Part shown: positions 1 through 12,000 of the stretch, in pieces
Layout of the letters: each line of letters opens with the position of its first letter
How positions within the stretch are numbered: position 1 is the first letter of the stretch
Assembly (NCBI GenBank): GCA_964036195.1
Contig: OZ038455.1
Location: 8,945,855 to 9,009,854 of the forward strand
Reading direction: 5' to 3'
DNA length: 64,000 bases
Origin: Sphaerolaimus hirsutus
Taxonomy: Eukaryota > Nematoda > Chromadorea > Monhysterida > Sphaerolaimidae
Translations under genes and position numbers: made by a program
Notes under the pieces: model-generated
What the model saw: the letters and a program-made list of their open reading frames with translations, nothing else
Told to the model about the DNA's origin: nothing
Databases searched by the model: none

Positions 1-62
1 CTCTGTTCCCCGCTCTCTGTTGTGATCAGTTCCGCGTTGACGCTCAGACCGCCCGCGTTTAC
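1..62 (-). CDS. ACC: ACC exon w21, cut by the window edge
   Basis: After acceptor TTTGCAG the frame reads [13 protein letters not shown] and then E-S-G-E-Q-R. This fits the family segment following K-R-V, which normally ends E-G-E-x-R-Y-K-I. Phase 0 agrees with exon w20. The exon continues beyond position 1. Confidence 0.8.
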
Positions 63-3000
63 CTGCAAAAATAGACTTTGCTCATTGCAGATTTACTCTT
101 TACAGGGAAAAAAAGGCTTTTTACAACGGCCCGCATCTTTTTTCAAGTGCTGGGACCCTTGCGCTTTCTAAAAAAATAGCGGCGTGAAAAAAGCGCTGGC
201 TATCCCTACAAGAAATGCTACCGTATTTCGATGAATACACAACGAAATGACAAATATTGCACCTAGGTACTAATATTAGTCTACAGGAGTCTGTACATGT
301 CAGTTATTGATGCATTTTTCTACCCCAGCGCACTTCACAAACAACGATTTTGTACTAGGAATTTAAAAAAATTCTGGCGAAACAATCACCCCCCCTCGTT
401 TAACCCCCCCCCCTCTCGGGAGCACTATGAAACAATCACCTCCCGGGGGGTATTTCGAGGAAATACGGTATTCAGATGTGGATTCATCTAATGTCGTTTG
501 CACTGAAAAGTCTCTGGTCAGTACTCTTTTAGTAGTCACTTTTAGTACAGAAAAACCGACTGACCCTCTTAAAATCCTCAGGGGTCAGATACAAATAATG
601 AAACCCTTTTTCCTTGTCATTTTCGTCGACCCAGGCGATTTTGTACACGGCTTTGACTTCGTCGGCCAAACCGATGCGCGCGCCGCTGTTCGCAGCGATG
701 TACACCCGCGGAATGCCTGCGTCGGGCCCACGCACACATAGTTTTGAATTTAAAAAAAAGTTTTTTGTTTTTTCGAAATCTAAAAGTGCTTCAAACGAAC
801 GCGCATTTACAAGAGCACAATGGCCCCACACACACTACAAAAAAAATCACAAAAAAATTGACACCAACAAAAAATGTCAACTGCGTCCCATCCCGATTCA
901 AAGCTTGCTGACGGGCCGACGAACGATGTTCGAATGCAAGCTTTTCATTGGGATCGGAACCAGTTGATATTTGGTGTCGATGTCAACTAGTGTGTGTGGA
1001 GCCATTGTGCTCTTGTAAATGCGCGTTTGTTTGAAGCACTTTTAGATTTCGAAAAACAACAACTTCTTTAAATTAAAAACTTAATCGACTACGCGGAAAA
1101 AAACAATACATCGAAACATTCATTTTTTGGGTTAGTTTACGTAAATAGATAAGCACTGAAATGAAATCTTCGATACAATAGATTGGTCCCATTTGATTTA
1201 CATTAAGAAAGGTTTTTTTTAAATAAAAAATAAAAACGGACCCAGGCGTCTGGCCATCTCGCTGGCCTCTTTGAATAAATCGTCCTCGGCAACGCCAAAT
1301 GACCCGATCAAATGCGTGATATCATTGGCTGCGCAAAGTGAAACAGATTCGGCGAATTTACTGAATGGAACAAGTTATTAATTGATCAGGACAAGGGTTG
1401 GTCTAAATATAATTATACGTAAATCCTACAGATAAACTCTTTTTTTTAACCAACTATCAATCACTCAGCTTACAAAACTGTCTAAGTAAAATTTGTTTTA
1501 TACTAAAAATTTGTTTCAATTCGTTTAAATTTTGGTGAATTATATAAAAATATTTATCGAACCAAATAAATCATTATTGAAAAATAAAACGATCGATTCC
1601 AAAATCACATTGGTTCGCAATTTTTCTCTCCAATATTTCCATGAATCCACCTTTTCAATGCGCAAGTGGGACGAGCGAGGGTTTTTTTGAATTTGGATCA
1701 TCCGGGGGTCGCATAGCTGAAAAAACTTTTTTGGTGGCGGTTGCGGGGGGGGGGTCGCAAGGGTTCCATATATTGGCTTTTTAAAGGTGTAGAAGGAAGA
1801 AAGGGCGAAGAAATAGCCAAAAGAAGGTGAAAAACAACGAAAAATTTGTATGTGTAAAATGTATGCGTAAAATATGTATAAAAAGTCTGTATGATGTATG
1901 AAACCCGTGAAGACGTGATTTCGAAGGTGACTCGACCCCCCCCCCCCCATTCAACCCCCGGGGGTGGAGGAACGCACCGACGACGACGAGATCCCTGCCG
2001 CCGGGGTACTCTGGGGTGCGCAGAGTCATGCGCCAGGCGACCATGCCGCACTCGTTCTGCCCGGGGAAGCGCAGCGTCTCCACCAGGTGCCCCGCAGAGT
2101 CCATCACCAGCTCCTTGCAGCTCAGCACGCTGTCCGACTGCGCCGCACGAATCACTTAGTAATGCACTTAGATTCGTAACACATTCCAAAACGAACACAC
2201 ACAATTGTAAAAAAAAGAGCTGTGGGCATCATTATCATGTAAAAAGCATCGTTACCCCGTAGAGATCCTAAATAATCAGTTTTCATTTTTGGCGGCGACT
2301 AAACTGAGGACATATTACCAATGCGGAAGGAGCCAATGTGCAGTTGGTGCCCACAAAGAAGGGATGTCTAGGGGGTAAAGATGTCCACGGGCCCATACAG
2401 AATTTTTTGACATTTTGCATGACTTTTCATACGTAAATCTGGTGTTTTCAAAGTGAGTACATCATTTTTTCATCATTCTTGCAGTGTGGTACATTTGCAC
2501 AAAATGCTCATTTTCACACAATTATGAGAAATATCTAATTTACAGTAGCGCGCAGAAAGGTGCACAATATTTTCACACTTTATTTACCTATTGCATACGT
2601 ACCAAAACTTTAATTTATACTTGATTTTTTTCCGGATTCGATGCGAAATTTAAGGTTCGAAACTTCGGATTCAATGCTGCGATCTTTAAAAAAACCCGAC
2701 TTTTTTTATTAAAAAAAACAGGACCCATTTAAACGGGGCAGGCCTGATACGCACACGCGCCCGATACGCACACGCGCCCGATACGCACACGCGCCCGATA
2801 CGCACACGCGCCCGATACGCACATATGCCCGTTTTTTTCACTTTACTCATATCTGAAAATCACTTGAAAAAGTGTCAAGTGAAAAAAACGGGCATATGTG
2901 CGTATCGGGCGCGTGTGCGTATCAGTGCACGCCCCATTTCAACACCCCCCCACCTGTCTCTCCTCGCCCCCATCCAGCTCCACCTCGGACAGGGCGATGG

Positions 3001-6000
3001 CCTCGCTGCACAGGTCGCTCTTGTCGCCGCTAGCGGAGCCGGCCTCCGCACCGGCCAGCGGCGAGTTCTGCTGCGGCGTGCTGCCGCTCGAACACGGCGC
3101 CACCGTCTGCGAGCGGGGTTGGGCCGGTCGATTTAAGGTTTTGAGGTGATGTTGTGGGCAGTGGAGGGTTGACAATCAACGTGGAATGTTGAGAATTTGG
3201 TCATGGATCGTTGTATAGCATGCGATTACTTCACAAAATCACCCGGTGGCTAACCGCATGAAATTTGGAAAACTTATAAATCAGCTTTCAGTTTCCCGAT
3301 TTTGACAATTGCCATTTCGCAGGGCAGTTTACAGGGTCTGGGACTGGCACCAGGGGGCAATACAAACGCAAAGGACAGATACCCCCTAGGCGGACCAGGT
3401 CGGCGTCGAGCAGCGAGACGACCTTGGAGGAGACGCGTCTGTGCTGGCGACTCTGCCGCCTGTCGCCCTGGCGCTCGCGCCACAGCCGCACCGCCGCCTG
3501 CCGGAACATCTCGGGCAGGTCGTACACGTAGCTGCAAGGAGGCAACTGACTGTGCGCTGCTGATAGTCTTGCAAAACGGCTTCTTAAAGGTAGAGCAGAG
3601 GACTATGTGGCCTCCTGGTAGCTCAGTCGGTTAGAGTATTCACACGCATAGTGAAAGGTCCCTGGTTCGAGTCCCGGCCAGAGCGAAAACATTTGTTGTA
3701 CCTTTTCTTAAACAACGACGTTCAAAAAACAGTTTCGAGTTTTTAAGAAAACGACGACCGTCCTTAGCTGGTGAGTGGCGAAATGAGCGATCAAAGCCGC
3801 ATAAAAACGATCAAAACTCACGTGGTGCCCATTTTCTGGGCGAAATATCGTTTCTGTTGCAGATCATCGCGAGTTGCGTACGGGAAACCAATGACCAATC
3901 CCTCCAAGGGGGCCTTCCTGCCCGAATCCGCGCTCTCAGCAGGATTCCAACTTTTGTACACCTACAATTAGAGTTGAGAGCGTAAAAAAGTGGTAAAATA
4001 GACTCCAGAAAAAAAATATCGCAGGGGTCTAGAGGGGGGGGGGGGGTACCACACCCAGAAAAAAATCGACCAAAAGTTTTCAAACTTTTCGAAATGTCGA
4101 AAAAAAAAGTTTTTACAATTAGTGAAAAATGTGCGGGATCAAAGCTATATGTCGTTTCCGTATGCCTTAACTCAACCTTCGAAATATTGAAATTCTCGAC
4201 TTTAAGAAGTGGACCCCTCAAATATTTCATAGAAATAAAATTCAACAAAAACCACGATTTTCTCGCGTCAACGGACCGACTGCGCGGCGCCGCTGTCGTC
4301 GACGACGGTCTCCTCCTTGTACAGGTGCACGTCCAGGTGGTAGCCGCTCGCGTTCGACACCGTCAGCCGCATGTTGATCGCCGGCCCGTCTTTGAATAGG
4401 CGGATTCTGTGGGGGGGGGGGCAGGTTTGAGGTTGCAGAGTGTGGCTTGAAGGCAGATGAGATTTATGTTTGCAAGTGTTTTTACGTTTAAACGTTTTCT
4501 ACCACAAGCACATTCACTAAAACCACCAACAAGACAGAAAAATACAACCCGCTCAAAAAGTCTGACGAAAAAAGAATTCCCTTGGGGAATTATTCGAGTA
4601 AATACAGTATATATTTTGTACCGTATTTCCTCGAAATACAACCGGGGGGTTTATTTTTTCAGAGTGCAGACTTTGAGGGGGGGGGGGGTTCCGAGGGGGG
4701 CATTTCGAGGGGGGTACTTCGAGGTGGGTATTTTTCTCAAGCCAAAATCAAGTAAGTTATTTCGAGGGGGTAGTTCAAGGGGGTATTTCGAAGAACAAAA
4801 GTATGTAAAGTCGGCAGACGTATCGCCCTACAAACATTTGCGTCAGTCTCTCCAGTGGAGAGTGCATGACGGCATTATTGTGACGCAATATTTTAGTGAT
4901 TGGAATGGATCGGGTCACGTATGAAAACTTGGCTCTTATCCCAGTTTCCAGTTGCGTATTATACAAATGCGAGTGAAAAGTCAAAATTAGCAAAAAATCG
5001 TTAAAAGTTGCTCCACTTTGCCAATTTCCACCTTTATAATCGCTATTTTTGTTTATATACATGGTTATATAGTTAGTGTTAGCCTTTTTTATTCACATTT
5101 ATAGCGGATTTCGCAATTTTGGCTAGCTGCCAAGTTCTCATATGGGGACTCTTCCATTGGAACGGAGCCAACGAATGAAAAATTAGCAAAGACGGTAAAA
5201 GGGTCATTTAAACAGTCAAATTTTTTCGCTTGCAACGGACAACGTTGAAACGAAACGTTAAAACGGGCGGCGTGCACGCATGGACACGGCGAAGCGTCCA
5301 TTTCTCTTTTAATATTTTTTTCTTTTTCAATTCCGAGCGTCCGGGTGGGACCCAAGTTTTGTGTTCGCTCTATTCGCGAGTGAATTCTAACTCTCCGATT
5401 TTGTAGGGTGAAATGTCCGCTGACTTTATATTCACTCATTGTCATCTCGACGCACGCACCTGAAAGCGATTTCCGCCTCCAAAACTCTGATGTTCCACAG
5501 TCGGAATCCGTGCTGCACCACGATCCGCCTGACCGTGTCCTCGACCAGTTCGGGGTTGAGCACGACGCACGGCACGAAGTTCAGGAAGATCTGGTTGCAG
5601 TCGGTGCGGCTCGCGTCCGGGTGCGACTGCATGGCCACCTGCGAATTGTGACAACGCAGTGTATGTTGTCATTTGTCAATTCGCGAGTTGGTTGCGAGGA
5701 TTGGGTTTTCGCGGGGGGGGGGTGTTCAGGGGAAAGTTGTCAACAAAATTGTCCCAGAGATAGATAGATAGCTGGGCGGTTTGGGGTAGGGTCACCCACC
5801 TCCCTCTCTTACCCCTGCGAGTATAATGTGTCTATAATGGGTCTACTTGCGGAATGGGTTAACATGCGTAGTAGGCTTGACCCGATTGGCTTTCCTTTGT
5901 TGCCGTCTGGGGCAGTCCTGCACCCTGTAAAGTGTAAGTAAAGCGGCAAATGTCATGACATGACAATTGGCACTTTGTCTGACAATTTTCATGACAATTG

Positions 6001-9000
6001 ACTAATTTGTATGACATTTAGCGTGACATTTGACACTTTACTTTACACTTTACGATGCTCGGGACTGGTAACAGGTTCGCACCCGAGAGATAAAAAGGCC
6101 AGTCTCATTTGCATTGTAGCAAAACTATCTGCATTTCAATTGACAATAATTTACTTGGCCTAATCGGAACAAAGAAATAAGTCACGATCCCAACTCGGAA
6201 CAACTATATTAATAACAAAAAATCCATGTGCCACTCCCAGACCCTATAAAATGTCAAATGTCATGCAAAGTGCCAAAGTTAGGTAAAATAACCTGCAAAA
6301 TGGCAACCGAGGTGCATGACATTTGACATTTTGCAGGGCGTTTTACAGGGTCTGGGATTGGCACATGCCGCAACAACGCACTTCTAAAGCTTCGATCGCC
6401 TCCAGCAACACCCTTTCCCCCTCGTCTTTCATGAAGCCAAAGCTCGTCTTGTTGGTGATCAAATCGGCGTGTCTGATGATGCAGCGGACGAAAAATCGCG
6501 TGTCCGCCGTCGGCGAGCTCGAAGTCGCCGGCGCCGGAGCCGAGCTGCTCGTGACTGTTGGGGGGCGTCGCGCGCGCCCCAGGTACAGGTGCATTCTGCG
6601 ACAACAGAGGGTGTGTGATGCAAAGTTGTTAAAACGTATTTACGTTTACTCGATAAATAAATACGAAAAAAAACCGGTACTCACTTACTCGCGTACTTTT
6701 TAAAAGTACGCGAAGTACGCGAGTACAAAAAAATGTAACTGAGAAATTTTGTTGGGTGCATAAAAAGCAAAAACCACTCAAGACTTATTGAAACAGCTGC
6801 AGAAATGGCGGTGGAAATGATAGAAATTGTTCGCGTACTCACCTTCTGTTGGCCGTGGGGATTCGATTCAAATCAAAATTGCGCATGCGGTTGATTTCTA
6901 GTTGGAAGGCCATCGCCGGCTCCAGGTGTCTGCAGGAAAATTCACACATTTTTCAAATAATTAAAGCTCAACACGCGCTAGTTGACATCGACACCATGTG
7001 TCAACTGGTTCCGTTCCCAATTCAAAGCTTCCGTTTGAACGTCGTTCGTCAGCTCGTCAGCAAGCTTTGAATCGGGATCGGCACCAGTTGACATTTGGTG
7101 TCGATGTCAACTAGTGTGTGTGGGCCCTAAAAAGGTAAAAACAGGCAAAACAATAAAATCACCTGTAAATTCTGTCCTCCTCGAAGCCGTGCCTGGCCCT
7201 GTACGTGAAGTATTTGGGGAACTGCCTTTGCTCCAAGCACATAAATGTCATACGGCGCACGTTTACAGCGTTCAGCGCGCTGCGGTGGCTCTGGCAAAAT
7301 TCCTGCAGCCTGTATTTATGTACCTAGTTTTGTATGATGTTTTTGAACAACTGTTTGATGTGGACAATAATTCAAAAGACTGGGAGTGGCACCAGATCCG
7401 TTTAGCCAAAAATATCGTTCATATTTACGCCACCACCAGTGTTGATCATTGCACCAAGTCGAAGTGTAAATTGAGTCATGAAGGTTGACGCAAAATCGAT
7501 TCGGTCGCGCCGGACACCCCCACCCATCCCGTCACAGTCAACTACGTCCCGTCGCCCAAACGCAACAAGACGAAACGAGACAATCCCAAATGGCACCTGT
7601 TGGCGAGCGCCTGGTCGCCCTTCTCGGCGGTGCCCTTGTGCATGCGGATGGCGGCCGTGACCACGTTGATGGGCTCCTCGGCGCGCGCGCTCTCCGCCAC
7701 GTCCAAGACGGGGCACACGCTGCGAGTTGACGATCACAGTTTGTGACGATGAATTTTACGGCAACTGGATTGAAAGTTGAGAAAACCAGAATTGGGCCCA
7801 CACACACTAGTTGACATCAAAATTCGTGTCAACTGAATTCAACTAAACTTTAGGTCCAGGGACGTAGCCAGGATTTTGGAGCGGGGGGGGCGGATTGTAT
7901 ACGGAGCCCGGCGAACGGGGGCGGCGGCGCCCCCCCCCCCCCTAAAATTTCACCCCTGTAGTAGGGGAATGGCGCCACTGGCGTTGGCATTGGCGCCAAA
8001 ACAGCAGTATACGTATGTATATTATACGCATATACAGCGACATGGACAGGAATCGAGTCCATTTTCACTGGCTTTGAGCCCGTGGAGACTGGTCAGCCAA
8101 AAAGATATCTTGTGAAGGGAAAATGCGCGCTAGCGCGCAAAAATTTGTCAAACTGTCGACAAAATCGTCTTCTGAAAGCGCCGTTTCGGCCCCCCCGCCC
8201 CCCCCCCCTGGCTACGTCCTTGTTTAGGTCAATATGTTATTGCAACATTCTTATGCTGTTAATCGATGCTCATATTTTATATAGTGACGATTTATTTTCA
8301 TTATTTCTGTTAAGTGCGATGCTTAGAATTTTTTTGTATTTTCAGTTGACATACAGTTTGACACGAATTAACTGTGTCAACTAGTGTGTGTGTGTCAACC
8401 ATTCAACTCAAAAACGCTTGAAAAATGTGAACGCACGGATCCCTGAAGGCGTCGGCGGGCGAGCCCTGGTCGACTTGCAGCGTGAACTTGGCCAGGAGCG
8501 AGGCGAACTCCTGCACGAAGTGGTCGTAGGTGGGGAAGGCGGCCATCAGACCCACGCGCTGGCAGCTCCGCGGCTCCGAGCACTCGAAAATCACCCCCGA
8601 CGCGTCCTCATCCATGCCTGGGGGGGGGGGGTTGTCAGTAAAATATTAATAGTGACACATGAGATAGGTTCCACACGTACTGTGCAAAATGTCATGTAAA
8701 AAGCAATATTTATGTTTTATCTCAAGAGAAATATCACGTAAAATGTAACCCACCCAATACTAGACAGTTGACACTTTACATGCTATTTTACACTTTACAC
8801 AACATTCGCCAGGGTGCGCGACTGGCTCCCGGGTGCATTGCGGTAGCCAAAAAAAATAAACAGGTGAAAATGAGCGTGCTCAAATGAATACCGAAACGCT
8901 TTCAGTCCAAAAATATGAAAATTTGAAACCTATTGCTGAACAAAAAACATATACCTAGGTAGATATTTCCTAAACACCCCCCTCAAAATGGCCACCATGA

Positions 9001-12000
9001 ATTAAAACCCCACCCTAGGGTGGCAGAATTTGCCGTACCGTACCGTACCGCGTACCGCACTTTTCAGATGTACCGTACCGTACAGTTTACCGCAAGGCCG
9101 TCTGCCACCCTACCCCCCACGTACAAGTGACGGTGGTGTGCAGGCCGGCGGCGCAGCTGCCCTGTCTGGCCAGGCGGTTGGGGTGGGTGGGCGGCAGGCT
9201 GAACTGGTACTCGATGGCGCGCACCTGGCCCAGCCCCACGCCGCCCGACAGCTCGTGCAGCTTGAGGCAGTTCAGCGGGAAGCTCGTGTACGACCGCCGC
9301 ACGTACACCTGCGAGGAGGGGATGCGGCCGGATGAACGTGGCAACGTTCGAACGTTCGCGCATTCGAACGTTTTTTAGTTGCGCGAGTGCAGAAATGGCA
9401 TTAATGTAGTTGTATTAGGCAACATTTAGGAAATGTTAAAATTTACAGTTTATCTAAAATAATATTTTCAACCCTTTTTCTATTTTCAGAAAGATCATTT
9501 TAACGCACAAATAACAAAATACGACAAAAAACGTACCTCCAGCGCGGCCGTGCGCACATCCAATTCGGGGTGGTAGAAAAAATCATGCAGAACATCATAA
9601 ATGGCCGTCTCGGAACTGATCAGCTTTTGCAACTCATCTGGATCTGAATTCTGGCTGCCAAATTTGTCAACTGAAGCCAAAAAGACCGATTCTACGTAAT
9701 TGTGTCGACTGTCGTAGGAGGGCTGCTGCGACGTGATTAGCACCTGGCGCGCGTGCAGCGCCACCCTGAAACATTCACAGCATTGGTTAGCGAGTATACA
9801 CGAGTGTCTTCAGAAAAAAATAAATATTTTTTGAAGACTCAAAAAGTTTTTTTTATTTGCACCTGAAATTATTAGTTTTCACTTTTGCGCTATCTATATT
9901 TCAAAATGTTTTTACAAAAACATCTTTTGCACAACATAAAACGACACTGTTTTTCTTACACTAGACAGCATTGACTTAACATCAGATTGAGGAATGTCAA
10001 TTACTAGAGTGAAGTTTAGTTTTAAAAGGTTTTTAGTGTTTTTGAGTCTTCTGGCATTACATCAAGGAATGCAATCGCTTCTCAATTATCAAACATCAAC
10101 GACAATCCCCCACGCAGAACAATTTAAAAGAATGACACAATTTTCTCTGACACTAGGCTCGCTACTCATCTAAACCCGCTAATCATGCAGACCCCCACAG
10201 CCGAAGATGTTGTGCGATGTGAACTGTGTGACTGCACACCGTGAGTGTACACCGGCGCACACGCATTAAACATGCTTGCTTGGAGGCTGCCTGGTGTGCA
10301 GTGCGCAGCAATCATCTGATTACTGTACTGGTAACTGTGCACTGATGCATGTGCAGTGAGGCATGTGCATGTGATGCATACGCAGTGCATGCATTTTAGT
10401 CACATAATTGCATGAAGTTCCAACCAGCCAACTGCCATTCGCAGTGTGTTATGCCGTGCCACTTATCGACATGCAGTCGCGCAGTGAATATTGCGTGATG
10501 TCTGTGGCTGCAGGCGGTATAGATGAGTAGCGGGTAGATCTAGAGGAGTCGCGTGTCTAGATGAGTAGCCGGTTTAGATGAGCAGCGGATTTAGATGAGT
10601 ACCGACACAAGGCGCTTTTCTACAGTCGAAACATAAACCCGCATCACCGACCGTGAGTGTTCCACTCTGCCCAAAAGCGTGAGCTCTTGAAGAATCGGTT
10701 TCAAATCCTGAATCAAACCAGATTCATTCGTGAAAATGTGGTTGACCAGCGCTATGATCAGTTTGTTCTTCTTTGCAATCTGGCAGTGCGAGAAAATCAT
10801 TCGAGTCACTTGTGCCTTGTCCTTGATTTCCTCCCTCAAAGCGCCCACGGCTTTGTCGTACGGCACCTGTGAATGATGCATTATTGGTTTTTAATTGACA
10901 CACTTTTCTTATTGATAGCTCACACTAGTTGACATGAAAATAAGTGTCAACTCATTTCAACCAGGTAAATTTTGGTCGATTACCTATTTATGTGATTTCA
11001 AATTTCCCATGTGGTAGAGTATAGTTGATCGAATATCGTGACACTTAATTTTGATTGTTTCTGTTATTTAACTGTGATGCTTTTAAATTCCTTGTGTTCT
11101 TCAGTAAACTTTCAGTTGACACGAATTTGCGATGTGAACTAGTGTATGTGGACCCTTTATAACCATTCGCTGAACAAACCATTGTGTTATTGCACACGCA
11201 GAGAAGGACGCACTGCATTGGTGCCGTCCAAATAACGCACTGTTTTATACCACAAAAACCCATCTGGTGCCACTCCCAGACCCTGTAAAATGCTAATGTC
11301 ATGCAGTGTCAAAAGTCATGGAAAATGCCCTGCCAAAAGGCAACCGAGTTGCCATTTTGCAGGGCATTTTCCATGAATTTTGACACTGCATGACATTTGA
11401 CATTTTATAGGGCTTTTTTCAAGGTCTGGGAGTGCTCTCTGGTCAGCACGAAACCCGCGAAAAAAATCTCACCTGAAAATGCTGTTCGCAGGACAAATAA
11501 GTCCTCAACAAATCTTCAATGACGATCTTCATGTGCCCGCGGGTGCCGTCGCGGTACCGCTCAACTAAATTCATGATTTGGGCGGCCGCCAAGAAGAAGG
11601 CTTCACGTTCCGGTACGGACAATGTTGCCGAGTATCGATCGATTTCGGAGGCGATCGCCTGCGCAAAAATGCGAATAAACGAAAAAGACCCCACTTGAAT
11701 AGCTACCTCCTTGAATAACTCCCCCATGTTGGCCCAGTGTGGAAGACCCCCCCCTTGAATAACTCCCCCTCTGTGATAGGTGGAAAAGACGTTAGGTCAA
11801 TCTAAAAAAAACAATCAATGAACTTAGACAGACCAAAGCTACGCCTGGGCTGCAAATGCAGTACCGTGTGTGAAACGAGAATAACAAAAAATATTAGTCT
11901 ACATCAGCGACAACAGATACATAATGTAATTCTGAGAAAAATAAATCCCCCTTGAATAACTCCCCCTCAAAAACTTGGACGAAAAAATAACTCCCCTGGG

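Noticed and set aside
1698..2204. A 168-codon minus-strand frame over ACC exon w18
   Set aside because: It is an out-of-frame shadow; the true ACC frame is the overlapping one with G-M-V-A-W-R-M and stops at the donor at 1978.
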